Positions 42,163 through 50,217 of a stretch of DNA of 52,528 nt are shown here, in pieces (position 1 is the first letter of the stretch; each line of letters opens with the position of its first letter). A model generated the notes under the pieces. That model did no database searches. It was not told the origin of the DNA and saw nothing but the letters and a program-made list of their open reading frames with translations. Location of the stretch: the NCBI GenBank assembly GCA_019509785.1, contig JAEKLQ010000065.1, positions 1-52,528 of the forward strand. Direction: 5' to 3'. The position numbers and the translations under genes are program-made. The DNA comes from Fibrobacterota bacterium (GTDB lineage: Bacteria > Fibrobacterota > Fibrobacteria > UBA11236).

Positions 42163-42705
42163 TCAGCCCATGCGGAGTTCGTTGCGCTCGACGATCTTAG
42201 AGTAAAGATCCTCGGCAAGGGGCGAGGGCATCCCCACCAAAAGCTCGTACTGGCGATAGGCGGATTTGAGATCGCCTGAGGAGACGAACAGGATGCCCAA
42301 GCCGAAGAGGGCTTCCTCATCCCGGGGATTGAGGTTCAAGGCTATTTGGTAGGATTGGAAGCTCGCTTGCTTCCGGCCCAACGCGAAGGCGGCGAGCCCC
42401 AGGCTCTTGATGCATTGGATATCGTCGGGCCTTAGCGAGAGCGCGCGCTTGAGGGGATCGACGGCCTCGGCATAGCGTCCCAGGTGGATGAAAGCCCATC
42501 CCAGGCTGCTCCATAATTCCGGATCCGCGTTATCGTACCGCAGGGCTTCCCTGAGAACGTCGATGGCCTCGCCCACGCGACCCGTTTCAAAATAGTTTTG
42601 AGCCATCTTGCGCAAGTGGACGGTGTCGTAGATTTCCATCTCGGCGATGCCGGGAAACGACCCGGCGGCTTGTCCGCCCCATCCGAAGTCCGGAAAATTC
42701 CCCAT
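42163..42705 (-). CDS. Tetratricopeptide repeat (TPR) protein
   Basis: 180 residues from ATG 42705, which AGGAGG precedes by 8 bases. Three to four TPR units are visible: AQNYFETGRVGEAIDVLREA (~35-54), WSSLGWAFIHLGRYAEAVD (~65-83), SLGLAAFALGRKQASFQSYQ (~101-120) and FGLGILFVSSGDLKSAYRQY. No signal peptide or membrane segment. TPRs bind partner proteins; the partner is not known. The first ~25 residues are Gly/Phe-rich and look disordered. Same strand as xthA, 162 bases downstream of it. Confidence 0.88.
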   Translation of the reverse strand: MGNFPDFGWGGQAAGSFPGIAEMEIYDTVHLRKMAQNYFETGRVGEAIDVLREALRYDNADPELWSSLGWAFIHLGRYAEAVDPLKRALSLRPDDIQCIKSLGLAAFALGRKQASFQSYQIALNLNPRDEEALFGLGILFVSSGDLKSAYRQYELLVGMPSPLAEDLYSKIVERNELRMG

Positions 42706-42867
42706 CAAGAATTCCTCCTGCCGCCTTCCAACGGTCGGAAGGGGCCAGCGAATAATCGGAGGGAAAATATAGATCCGCTTTCGCCCAGACCCATTCCGGT
42801 TCCAAGTTATCTAGGATGGTTTGACCCTTCCTTGACCGCGATTTCGATCAATGAACCTCGGGGTCTT

Positions 42868-43647
42868 TTATTCCAACGCCAATTCCAGGCCCACCGGGCA
42901 ATGGTCGGAACCCATCACCTCGGGGCTGATCCAGGCGTTCTTCACCTTCGCCTTCAGATCCTCGCTCACGTAGAAGTAATCGATGCGCCAGCCCACGTTG
43001 CGCGCGCGCGCCCCGGATTTCATATCCCACCAGGAATATTGGTTCGGCTTCTGGTTGAACATGCGCAAGGAGTCGATGAACCCGCTCGCGAGGAAACCGT
43101 CTATCCACGCCCTTTCTTCGGGGAGGAATCCGGAAATGCCGGAGTTCTCCTTGGGCCGGGCGATGTCGATCTCCTTATGCGCCGTGTTCACGTCGCCGCA
43201 GACGATCACGCTCTTCCCCTTTTTCCGCAGTCCCGTGGTGAAATCCTGGAAATGCCGGTAAAAGTCCATCTTGTATTGCTGGCGCACGTCGCCGGTCTTC
43301 CCGTTCGGGAAATACACGTTGCAGAGCACGAAGCCCGGGTATTCGGCCACCAGGGTACGGCCCTCGATGTCGAACGCGTCCTTGCCGAAGCCTTCGGTCA
43401 CCCGGAGCGGCTTCTCCTTCGTGAACAAGGCGACGCCGCTGTAGCCCTTCTTCGCCTTCGATGAGCAGAAGTTCCAGTGGTAGCCCTCCACTTCCTTGAG
43501 CTCCTTTTGGATCTGGATCTCTTCGGCCTTGGTCTCTTGGAGGCAGAGGATATCCGGCGACTCCTTGTGCAGCCAGTCGATGAAGCCTTTCTTGTATGCG
43601 GCGCGGAAGCCGTTCACGTTCCATGAAAGCAGCCTGATGGTCTTCAC
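42868..43647 (-). CDS. xthA: Exodeoxyribonuclease III / AP endonuclease
   Basis: 259 residues, GTG start (CAC at 43645-43647) preceded by CGGAG 8 bases upstream. Exo III family motifs: LLSWNVNGFRAAYKKGF, LCLQETKAEE (metal-binding Glu), GYSGVALFTK, VCGDVNTAHKEID, and SDHCPVGLELALE with the catalytic His. It repairs abasic sites and 3'-blocked ends. An 8-bp AT-rich hairpin immediately upstream contains the ribosome site in its loop, which could tune translation. Confidence 0.95.
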   Translation of the reverse strand: MKTIRLLSWNVNGFRAAYKKGFIDWLHKESPDILCLQETKAEEIQIQKELKEVEGYHWNFCSSKAKKGYSGVALFTKEKPLRVTEGFGKDAFDIEGRTLVAEYPGFVLCNVYFPNGKTGDVRQQYKMDFYRHFQDFTTGLRKKGKSVIVCGDVNTAHKEIDIARPKENSGISGFLPEERAWIDGFLASGFIDSLRMFNQKPNQYSWWDMKSGARARNVGWRIDYFYVSEDLKAKVKNAWISPEVMGSDHCPVGLELALE

Positions 43648-43648
43648 G

Positions 43649-43668
43649 TTTTAATCTCCGGATTAAAA
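43649..43668. promoter_or_regulatory. AT-rich hairpin holding the xthA ribosome site
   Basis: TTTTAATC (43649-43656) and GATTAAAA (43661-43668) are perfect inverted repeats around TCCG. Read on the minus strand the loop and following bases form CGGAGA, the SD of xthA, one base before the GTG region. It could equally be a DNA operator. Confidence 0.5.
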
Positions 43669-43821
43669 TGGGGAGCCAGAAATTTACGTTTTGGTACGGA
43701 GCCGTAAACGATTTGGTGCGTTGGGCGCGCGCCGATGCGCCATACGGGGCCGATTCGGGATCGCGCGGGCGAGAGGTCGCTGGCATCCTCTTTGCCCTGT
43801 GTCGGGCGGGAGATCCTCCGC

Positions 43822-44655
43822 ATGGCGAAAGATACCGTTAGGCCTCTGGCCGGCCTCGGCTCCGACGCATCGCTGAAGCGATACCTCGAAGACATCCGGA
43901 AGGCCCCGCAATTGCGGGCCGAAGACGAATCCGAGCTCTTCCATCTCTTCCGCAAGGGGAGCCGCGCGGCGCGCGAACGCCTGATCGCCGCGAATATGCG
44001 TTTCGTGGTGAAGGTGGCGCTGGAATACCGCGCCTGCCCCATGCCCATGTCCGACCTCATTTCCGAAGGCGCGCTTGGCCTCATACACGCGGTAGAGACC
44101 TTCGATCCCGGACGCGGCGTCAAATTCATCTCCTACGCGGTATGGTGGATCCGGTCGCATATCACCAAGTCCCTGAACGAGAAGGGCTATCTCATCCGCT
44201 TGCCGGCGAACCAGTACTTCCGGCTGCGAAAGGCCCTGCAGGCCGAACGCAACGGACGTTTCGAAGAAGAGGATTTGCGGGTCATACGCCAATTGAGCCA
44301 AGGCTGCGCGTCCCTGCACTCGCCCCATCCCGGCACCGGCCGCTCATGGTCCGACCTGCTGCCCGATCCCGCCGCCCCCGATCCCGAAGTCCAGGCCGAG
44401 CTCGCCGTAGGGTCGGGGCTAACCGAACGCATGCTCGCCGCCATGCCCGAGCGGGAACGGCGGATATTGCAGCGCACTTACGGCCTGGGGAACGAGAACC
44501 CGGTCACCTTGAAGGAAGTCGGCCGGGACCTGAGCCTTTCCGCGGAACGGGTACGCCAACTCCGGGCCATGGCCCTCCGGCGCATGCGATCCGATCCGGA
44601 GTATGCGCCTTTGCGGGAACGCTATGCGTGCCTCTCCGATGCCCGGACGGCCTGA
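43822..44655 (+). CDS. RpoD-family sigma factor (group 2/3, RpoH-like size)
   Basis: 277 residues from ATG 43822; an upstream frame from 43735 is less likely because GGGAG lies 9 bases before 43822. Region 1.2 (SLKRYLEDIRKAPQL), region 2 (NMRFVVKVALEYRACPMPM, EGALGLIHAVETFDPGRG, ISYAVWWIRSHITKSL) and region 4 (VTLKEVGRDLSLSAERVRQL) are all clear. Region 3 is short. It lacks the long N-terminal region of housekeeping RpoD, so it is an alternative sigma factor. Its regulon is unknown; no anti-sigma factor is adjacent. Divergent from xthA. Confidence 0.9.
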   Translation: MAKDTVRPLAGLGSDASLKRYLEDIRKAPQLRAEDESELFHLFRKGSRAARERLIAANMRFVVKVALEYRACPMPMSDLISEGALGLIHAVETFDPGRGVKFISYAVWWIRSHITKSLNEKGYLIRLPANQYFRLRKALQAERNGRFEEEDLRVIRQLSQGCASLHSPHPGTGRSWSDLLPDPAAPDPEVQAELAVGSGLTERMLAAMPERERRILQRTYGLGNENPVTLKEVGRDLSLSAERVRQLRAMALRRMRSDPEYAPLRERYACLSDARTA

Positions 44656-44679
44656 AAAGCGGACTTAGAAGTGGGTTCT

Positions 44680-44701
44680 GCTCCGGCCGGCCGGCCGGAG
44701 C
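44680..44701. terminator. 22-base perfect GC palindrome after the sigma factor gene
   Basis: The arms (GCTCCGGCCGG on the left, its exact complement on the right) meet without a loop, 25 bases after the stop. It will fold into a very stable hairpin in RNA but lacks a T-run. Confidence 0.5.
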
Positions 44702-44924
44702 GACGGTTACCGGCGCGTTACGTAGAGCGAAGCCGAAGCACCCGCCATCCTCGCGTCAAGTCCATCCTGCCCATCAGGAATGGGCAAGGAACCAACGGAG
44801 AGGAAACTCCCGGGGGGGTGGGGTTGGGGTAGGAGTCTCAGGACCCTTTCGGGTATCCCGATGACGGAATGCTTCGGCAGGGACATCATTGAACCCCTAA
44901 ATTTACATTAGATTTTACCCTACT
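44702..44924. other. Structured non-coding stretch with G-quadruplex motif
   Basis: No credible gene. In order: a 7-bp hairpin TGCCCAT/ATGGGCA (44768-44786), a run of Gs fitting G3-N-G3-N-G4-N2-G4 (44812-44829), a small hairpin ACCC-TTTC-GGGT (44843-44854), a TGC-TTCG-GCA hairpin (44872-44881 region), and an AT-rich end (44895-44924) that could hold a promoter. The spacing and number of small hairpins suggest a structured RNA or a dispersed repeat element rather than ordinary spacer. I do not recognise it as a known riboswitch. Confidence 0.5.
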
Positions 44925-45084
44925 TTGATAGGCTCGCGCATCGACTCCAAGGCCAGTCCCGCCGTTTGGCGATTTTGGATGGATCAAGGCGGAACCTTCA
45001 CGGATTGCCTCGGCGTGTCCCCTTCCGGGGAGGTCCGCATGGCCAAATTGCTTTCCGGCCCCATGGCACCGGTCGCCTGCATCA
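44925..45084 (+). pseudogene. N-terminal remnant of a 5-oxoprolinase, out of frame with the rest
   Basis: A TTG-started frame encodes WRFWMDQGGTFTDCLG and GEVRMAKLLSG (residues ~15-45), the opening of hydantoinase A/5-oxoprolinase with its nucleotide-binding GGTFTD motif. After KLLSG the homology stops. The next recognisable family sequence ([13 protein letters not shown]) begins at 45085 in the +1 frame. In intact homologues I recall, these two blocks are about 90 residues apart, including the GTTVATNALLER-type motif. Here only about 10 codons lie between them. So roughly 250-290 bases appear deleted, with a frameshift. Confidence 0.75.
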
Positions 45085-48000
45085 GTGGTGGAAGCCCGGG
45101 GCAGGCTCGACGCCAGGGGCGGGGAAATCGAACCCTTGCATCCGGAAACGCTTGCCGGGGATTTACGCGGCCTGCTGGAAAAAGGTTATGCCGATTTGGC
45201 CATCGTCTTCCTGCATGGTTACGCCTTCCCCCGGCACGAACGCCAGGCCGCCGAGCTCGCGCGCAAGCTGGGATTCGCCAGGGTGACCTGCTCGCATGAG
45301 GCCGATCCTTCCATCGGCTTCGTCGCGCGCGGAGACACCACCACGGTGGACGCTTACCTCACCCCGCTGCTGGCGGAGTATCTCGCGGGGCTTCGGGAGC
45401 ATTTGCCGGGCTCATCCCTGCTGCTGATGCAATCGGGAGGCGGCCTGTGCGAACCGGAGCTTCTGCGCGGCCAGAACGCCATCTTGTCCGGCCCCGCGGG
45501 CGGCGTGGTGGCTTGCGCCCGTCTCGCGCAACGCGCGGGTTACCCCCGGGCGATCGGGTTCGACATGGGAGGCACTTCTACCGACGTCTCGCGGCATGCG
45601 GGAGGCGAATGGGGCAAGGCTTACGCCGCCACCACCGGCGGAATGCGCATTCGCGCGCCTTCGCTGGACATCCATACCGTGGCGGCGGGCGGAGGCTCGC
45701 TCTGCCGCCTGGCGCCGGGGCGCCTGACCGTCGGGCCGGAAAGCGCCGGATCCGATCCGGGCCCCTTGTGCTACGGGAAAAAGCGCGGCCATCGCGACGG
45801 CATGGGCGACGAAACAAGCGAGAGCGAAGGCAATGGGTCGGCCTCCGGAAGCGCCGACCTGACCGTAACGGACGTGAATCTTTTCCTTGGCCGGTTGGCG
45901 GAGGACTATTTTCCCTTTCCTTTGCATCGCGCGCCGGTGGAGCGGAAGCTGGAAGAGCTTAAGCGAAGCTGGGAGTCGGAGGGCGGTGGCGCCGTGACGG
46001 CGGCTGAATTGGCTATGGGCTTCCTGGAGATCGTGGATCGCCAGATGGCCCAGGCCATCAAGGAGATCTCCCTTTCGCGGGGGCACGAACCGGCTGAACA
46101 CGCTTTAGTCGTCTTCGGCGGGGCGGGAGGGCAACATGCCTGCGCGGTGGCCCGCTTGTTGGGAATCCGCGCGATCCTGATCCACCCCCTGGCAGGCGTG
46201 CTTTCGGCGCTGGGGATGGGGCTGGCCGAGACCCTCTGGGAGAGTTCGGCGCCGGTGGACCGCCTGCCCCTGGATGCGGATTCCCTGCATGCCTTGGAAA
46301 CGGTTTTCGCCGATTTGGAATCCCGCGGGTTCGCCGCCCTGTTAGCACAGGGTAACCCTCCCGCTACGGTAACTCATAAGAGACGGTTGGATCTCCGCTA
46401 CGCCGGGACCGAACACGCCCTTTCCATCGTGAGGCCGACCGGGGACGATTGGCGGACCGCCTTCGAAGCGGAGCACCGGGACTTGTACGGGTATGAGCGT
46501 CCGGGAAGAAAGGTGGAGATCCTCCAGGCCCGGGTGGAAAGCCTGGGCGCAGCGGAGGCGGAATGGCCCGTACCGGCTGCCCAACCGCAAGGCCAGGCCG
46601 GCTCCGGGCAGGCCCGCCAAGGCGGATCCGCATCAGCCGGCCCGCTTCCCCGCCCCGTGCGCCATACGGTCCTGTACGGCCGTCAGGGCCGGACGGAAGC
46701 GCCCGTCTTCCGTCGCGAGGATCTGGCTGCGGGCGTCCCGATCGCCGGGCCGGCCTTGATCCTGGATCGCGTCTCCACGGTCGTACTCGAAGATGACTTC
46801 CAGGCCATCGCGGGCCCGGAAGGCTTGCTGAGATTGGAACCTATCGAAGGCGCCGGTAAGCGCGTGGATCCCGCCGGAACCGCCCTGCTGGAATTGTTCA
46901 ACCACGCGTTCATGTCTATCGCCGGGCAAATGGGAACGGTTTTGCAGCGCACCGCGATCTCGACCAACGTAAAGGAGCGCCTGGACTTCTCCTGCGCCGT
47001 CTTCGATGCCGGCGGGAATCTGATCGCCAACGCCCCGCATATCCCCGTGCATCTGGGCGCGATGGGCGAGAGCGTACGCCACGTGCTGCGCCGGCATCCC
47101 CGGCCGCGCCCCGGCGATGCCTACGTCACCAATAACCCCTACCGGGGCGGATCGCATTTGCCGGACATCACCGTGGTTACGCCGGTTTTCCTCGACCCGG
47201 CCGATGCGGAGCCCGCATTCTTCACGGCGAACCGCGCCCATCACGCCGATGTCGGCGGGACCACGCCGGGATCGATGCCCGCCTTTTCCTCCCGTCTCGA
47301 AGAAGAAGGCGTACTATTGGACGCCGAACTCCTCGTCGAAGGCGATCGCATCCGCGCGGACGGCATCCGGAAGCTGTTCGAGCAGGGGCCGCTGCCGGCC
47401 CGCAATCCTAGCGAAAACCTGGCCGATCTCGAAGCCCAGGTCGCGTCCAACCGCGCGGGCGCGCGCTTGTTGCTGGACTTGATCGCCGAACATGGTCGGA
47501 AGCGGGTGCGCAAGCAAATGGGTTTGTTGCGCGAGAACGCCGCTTACCAGGTGCGCCGGGCGCTGGCGCGCCTGCCGCAAGGGGTTCGCTCCTTCGCGGA
47601 CGCCATGGACGATGGTACTCCTATCCGCGTGGCCGTGACCCTGGACGGGGACGGGGCCGTGGTGGACTTCGCGAGCACGGGACCGGAAAGCGAGGGCAAC
47701 CTCAACGCGCCGCCGGCGGTGGTGCGTTCGGCGGTGATGTACGTGCTCCGCTGCCTGGTGGCGGAACGCATCCCCATGAACGAAGGCTGCCTGGATCCGG
47801 TGCGCATCCTGATCCCGGAAGGCAGCATCCTGAATCCTTCCCCGGACCGCGCGGTGGCGGGCGGGAACGTGGAGACCTCGCAACGCGTGGTGGACGTGCT
47901 GCTAGGGGCCCTGGGATTGGCGGCGGCCAGCCAAGGGACGATGAACAACGTCAGCTTCGGGGACGGTTCCTTCGGGTATTACGAGACCTTGGCGGGCGGC

Positions 48001-48474
48001 GCGGGGGCGGTGGGCCCGCAGGGTAACCCGGGCGATACGGGATATCGGCCAGGCGGGGACGGGCCGAGCGCCGTGCACACCCATATGACGAATACCCGCA
48101 TCACCGATCCGGAGGTGTTAGAGACGCGTTATCCCGTGAGGTTGGAGCGTTTCGCGATCCGGAAGGGATCGGGAGGCAAGGGGCAATGGCGGGGCGGAGA
48201 CGGAGTGATCCGGGAATATCGGTTTCTGAAGCCGGTGGAAGTTTCTTTGCTCACCCAGCGGCGTGGGTTGGCGCCCTTCGGCCTCGCGGGCGGGGAAGCC
48301 GGGGCCATGGGCCGGAACCTGCGTTTGATGACGGACGGGTCGGCGGTGGAATCGCCGGGGGCGGCGGCCTATCGGGCTGCGGCCGGCGAGAGGTTGCTCA
48401 TCGAGACGCCGGGAGGCGGCGGCTGGGGCGCTCCGGACCGGTCCGGGCCGGGCCCGGCATCCTCAACCCCCTGA
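45085..48474 (+). CDS. 5-oxoprolinase/hydantoinase A+B fusion, N-terminally disrupted
   Basis: 1129 residues in the frame that opens at the GTG at 45085. It carries the rest of the HyuA half (~1-590): [55 protein letters not shown], and [20 protein letters not shown]. The entire HyuB half (~600-1115) follows: [96 protein letters not shown]. Intact enzymes (~1,250 residues) hydrolyse 5-oxoproline to glutamate with ATP. The first ATP-site part is out of frame upstream, so activity is doubtful. No SD precedes 45085. The rest has no stops, so the damage looks recent or is an assembly error. Confidence 0.85.
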   Translation: MVEARGRLDARGGEIEPLHPETLAGDLRGLLEKGYADLAIVFLHGYAFPRHERQAAELARKLGFARVTCSHEADPSIGFVARGDTTTVDAYLTPLLAEYLAGLREHLPGSSLLLMQSGGGLCEPELLRGQNAILSGPAGGVVACARLAQRAGYPRAIGFDMGGTSTDVSRHAGGEWGKAYAATTGGMRIRAPSLDIHTVAAGGGSLCRLAPGRLTVGPESAGSDPGPLCYGKKRGHRDGMGDETSESEGNGSASGSADLTVTDVNLFLGRLAEDYFPFPLHRAPVERKLEELKRSWESEGGGAVTAAELAMGFLEIVDRQMAQAIKEISLSRGHEPAEHALVVFGGAGGQHACAVARLLGIRAILIHPLAGVLSALGMGLAETLWESSAPVDRLPLDADSLHALETVFADLESRGFAALLAQGNPPATVTHKRRLDLRYAGTEHALSIVRPTGDDWRTAFEAEHRDLYGYERPGRKVEILQARVESLGAAEAEWPVPAAQPQGQAGSGQARQGGSASAGPLPRPVRHTVLYGRQGRTEAPVFRREDLAAGVPIAGPALILDRVSTVVLEDDFQAIAGPEGLLRLEPIEGAGKRVDPAGTALLELFNHAFMSIAGQMGTVLQRTAISTNVKERLDFSCAVFDAGGNLIANAPHIPVHLGAMGESVRHVLRRHPRPRPGDAYVTNNPYRGGSHLPDITVVTPVFLDPADAEPAFFTANRAHHADVGGTTPGSMPAFSSRLEEEGVLLDAELLVEGDRIRADGIRKLFEQGPLPARNPSENLADLEAQVASNRAGARLLLDLIAEHGRKRVRKQMGLLRENAAYQVRRALARLPQGVRSFADAMDDGTPIRVAVTLDGDGAVVDFASTGPESEGNLNAPPAVVRSAVMYVLRCLVAERIPMNEGCLDPVRILIPEGSILNPSPDRAVAGGNVETSQRVVDVLLGALGLAAASQGTMNNVSFGDGSFGYYETLAGGAGAVGPQGNPGDTGYRPGGDGPSAVHTHMTNTRITDPEVLETRYPVRLERFAIRKGSGGKGQWRGGDGVIREYRFLKPVEVSLLTQRRGLAPFGLAGGEAGAMGRNLRLMTDGSAVESPGAAAYRAAAGERLLIETPGGGGWGAPDRSGPGPASSTP

Positions 48475-48738
48475 CAATGCCTGCAAGATGAATATTTCCT
48501 GGCTCGGCGAAAGCGCGTCGCTCAGGGCCTCGCGATCGCAGATGGGCTCATCGCCCACGAAGACGTGCACGTGCCTGCGCAGGCGCCCGGTCTCGTCGCC
48601 CACGTACAAGGCGAAGCCCGGATAACGCTTCTCCAATTCGGCTATCACCTCGCGTACGGTCGCGCCCGGCACCTCCTCCCCCATCTTCAGCGCCGGGAAG
48701 AAGGTCTGCAGGTGCCGGGTGAAACTGACTCGCGGCAT
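48463..48738 (-). CDS. MoaD/ThiS-like ubiquitin-fold protein
   Basis: 91 residues with a beta-grasp layout ([53 protein letters not shown]) and the C-terminal Gly-Gly needed for adenylation and thiocarboxylate formation. The ATG overlaps the stop of the propeller gene (TGATG), so the two are translationally coupled. No moaE, thiG, thiF/moeB or other sulfur-transfer genes are nearby, which argues against a simple role in molybdopterin or thiamin synthesis. The 3' end overlaps the convergent hydantoinase gene by 12 bases. Confidence 0.88.
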   Translation of the reverse strand: MPRVSFTRHLQTFFPALKMGEEVPGATVREVIAELEKRYPGFALYVGDETGRLRRHVHVFVGDEPICDREALSDALSPSQEIFILQALSGG

Positions 48739-49919
48739 CAGGCGAAGCGCACCGAATGGATCGGGGGCAGATTGTTACCGATGCAACGCCAGGTTTCACC
48801 GCGGTCTTCGGAGATGTAGAGGTTTCCGGTGGTGGTCCCGAAACAGACCCGATCCCCGCTGGCATCGAGCGCGTGGCGATAGATCACGTCGTAGCAATTC
48901 TCCTGCGGAAGCCCCTCGCGGAAGCTCTGCCAACTGGCGCCGCCATCGCTGGTACGGGCGACGGACAGCCCGTCGCCTAGATTCATGCGCTCCTGATCGC
49001 TGCGCAGCGGCACCACCCAGGCGGTCCCGGGATCCTTGTCGTCGGCGGCGATGGGGAAACCGAAGTGCGCGCCCACGTCCTTTTGGCTCACCCGCTTCCA
49101 ACTCCGCGCGCCATCTTCGCTGGTGAAGATACCGGTATGGTTCTGCTGCCAGAGCCGGTCCGGCCGCGACGGGCACAGGGTAACCAGGTGCGGGTCGTGC
49201 CCCCACTCCGCTTCCGGGTTGGGCAAGTAATCGTTCAGCATGCCGCGATTGCACCCCGCCCAGCTCTTACCGCCATCGCGCGTCTCCAGCACCCCGGCGC
49301 AGCTGATAGCCACGTAAAAGTGGTCCGAGTCGCGTGGATCGACGACCACCGAGTGGATGCCGGGCGCGAACTCGCCGTACGCCATCGCCGCGGGCGTGCC
49401 GCCCCACTGGTTCTTGCTGGTCGCCCCGCCGGCAAACAGATCGCCGCCGCGGCTCTCGTGGTTCCACAGCGGTCGATTGAGCTCCCAGCTCTCGCCGCCG
49501 TCGCGGGTGGTAAATAGGCCGCCGGGCAAGGTGCCGGCGTGGATCACCCCCGGCTGGTCCTTGCCGGCGAAGCCGAGCGACCAGATCTTCATGAGCGCGG
49601 CCTGCTTGTAAGCGATCGGCTTGCCCGCATCCTCCATCGCCTTGGGGTCCGGGATGAGCTGTTCGATGTAGCGCGCGCCCTTGGGGTAGACCACGCGGCT
49701 GGCGTCCTGCCAAGTGGCGCCGCCATCGCGGGAGCGCATCAGCGCCGGTCCCCAGTGGGCGTTGTCCATGCAGGCCCAGAGCGTTCCGTCGCGCGGATCA
49801 CGGGCGGCGTAACTGACCGCCATGCCGGGTTGGGCGATCGGGCGTAACGTCCAGCGGCCGCTCTTGCGGTCGATGATGAGGGTGCCCTTCTTCGTGGCGA
49901 GGAGGAGTTGGTCTGACAT
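48738..49919 (-). CDS. Asp-box (BNR/sialidase-like) beta-propeller protein
   Basis: 393 residues without a signal peptide. At least six Asp-box motifs (S/T-x-D-G-G-x-x-W) are spaced along it: SRDGGATW, TRDGGESW, TRDGGKSW, SEDGARSW, TSDGGASW, SEDRGETW. Start and end (LLLATKKGTLII, GNLYISEDRGETW) close the propeller. Though such proteins are annotated as exo-alpha-sialidase or glycosyl hydrolase, the sialidase Arg triad and Tyr/Glu pair are not evident and it seems cytoplasmic, so catalysis is doubtful. The pairing with a MoaD-like protein occurs, from memory, in other bacteria. Confidence 0.9.
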   Translation of the reverse strand: MSDQLLLATKKGTLIIDRKSGRWTLRPIAQPGMAVSYAARDPRDGTLWACMDNAHWGPALMRSRDGGATWQDASRVVYPKGARYIEQLIPDPKAMEDAGKPIAYKQAALMKIWSLGFAGKDQPGVIHAGTLPGGLFTTRDGGESWELNRPLWNHESRGGDLFAGGATSKNQWGGTPAAMAYGEFAPGIHSVVVDPRDSDHFYVAISCAGVLETRDGGKSWAGCNRGMLNDYLPNPEAEWGHDPHLVTLCPSRPDRLWQQNHTGIFTSEDGARSWKRVSQKDVGAHFGFPIAADDKDPGTAWVVPLRSDQERMNLGDGLSVARTSDGGASWQSFREGLPQENCYDVIYRHALDASGDRVCFGTTTGNLYISEDRGETWRCIGNNLPPIHSVRFA

Positions 49920-50217
49920 GGGTGAGAGGATAAATAAAAGAAAGCCCTTTTTCTATTCCTACCCTTATTAGCGGCGATTTCTCGCAATAAATCGGAATAT
50001 GCTGTCCGGGTAAATACGTGTGCCGCAGGAAGAACGGCCGCCACTCCAGGAACTCCAAGCACCGAAAAAACTCGGGCGTGCGCGTTTTAGGGTTTGTGAA
50101 ATTGGTGCCGGAAATCAGACCCGGTATCCGCCGCCGCGGATTACGATAACTAGTGCCGGGTGGATCGCCCGGAAGCGATGAACGCGCAAGCGTCGGATGT
50201 GAACCCAGAAGCCCGTG
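49920..50217. other. Divergent intergenic region, no gene supported
   Basis: The 298 bases between the propeller gene (minus) and the PP2C gene (plus) contain an AT-rich patch (49931-50000) and GC-rich flanks. Short open frames exist but lack ribosome sites. Promoters for both neighbours should be here; I see no sigma-54 element and no convincing -35/-10 pair. Confidence 0.5.

Noticed and set aside
44795-44815. RNase P RNA-like GAGGAAACTCC segment
   Set aside because: Only this short match exists; the rest of the conserved RNase P core is absent.
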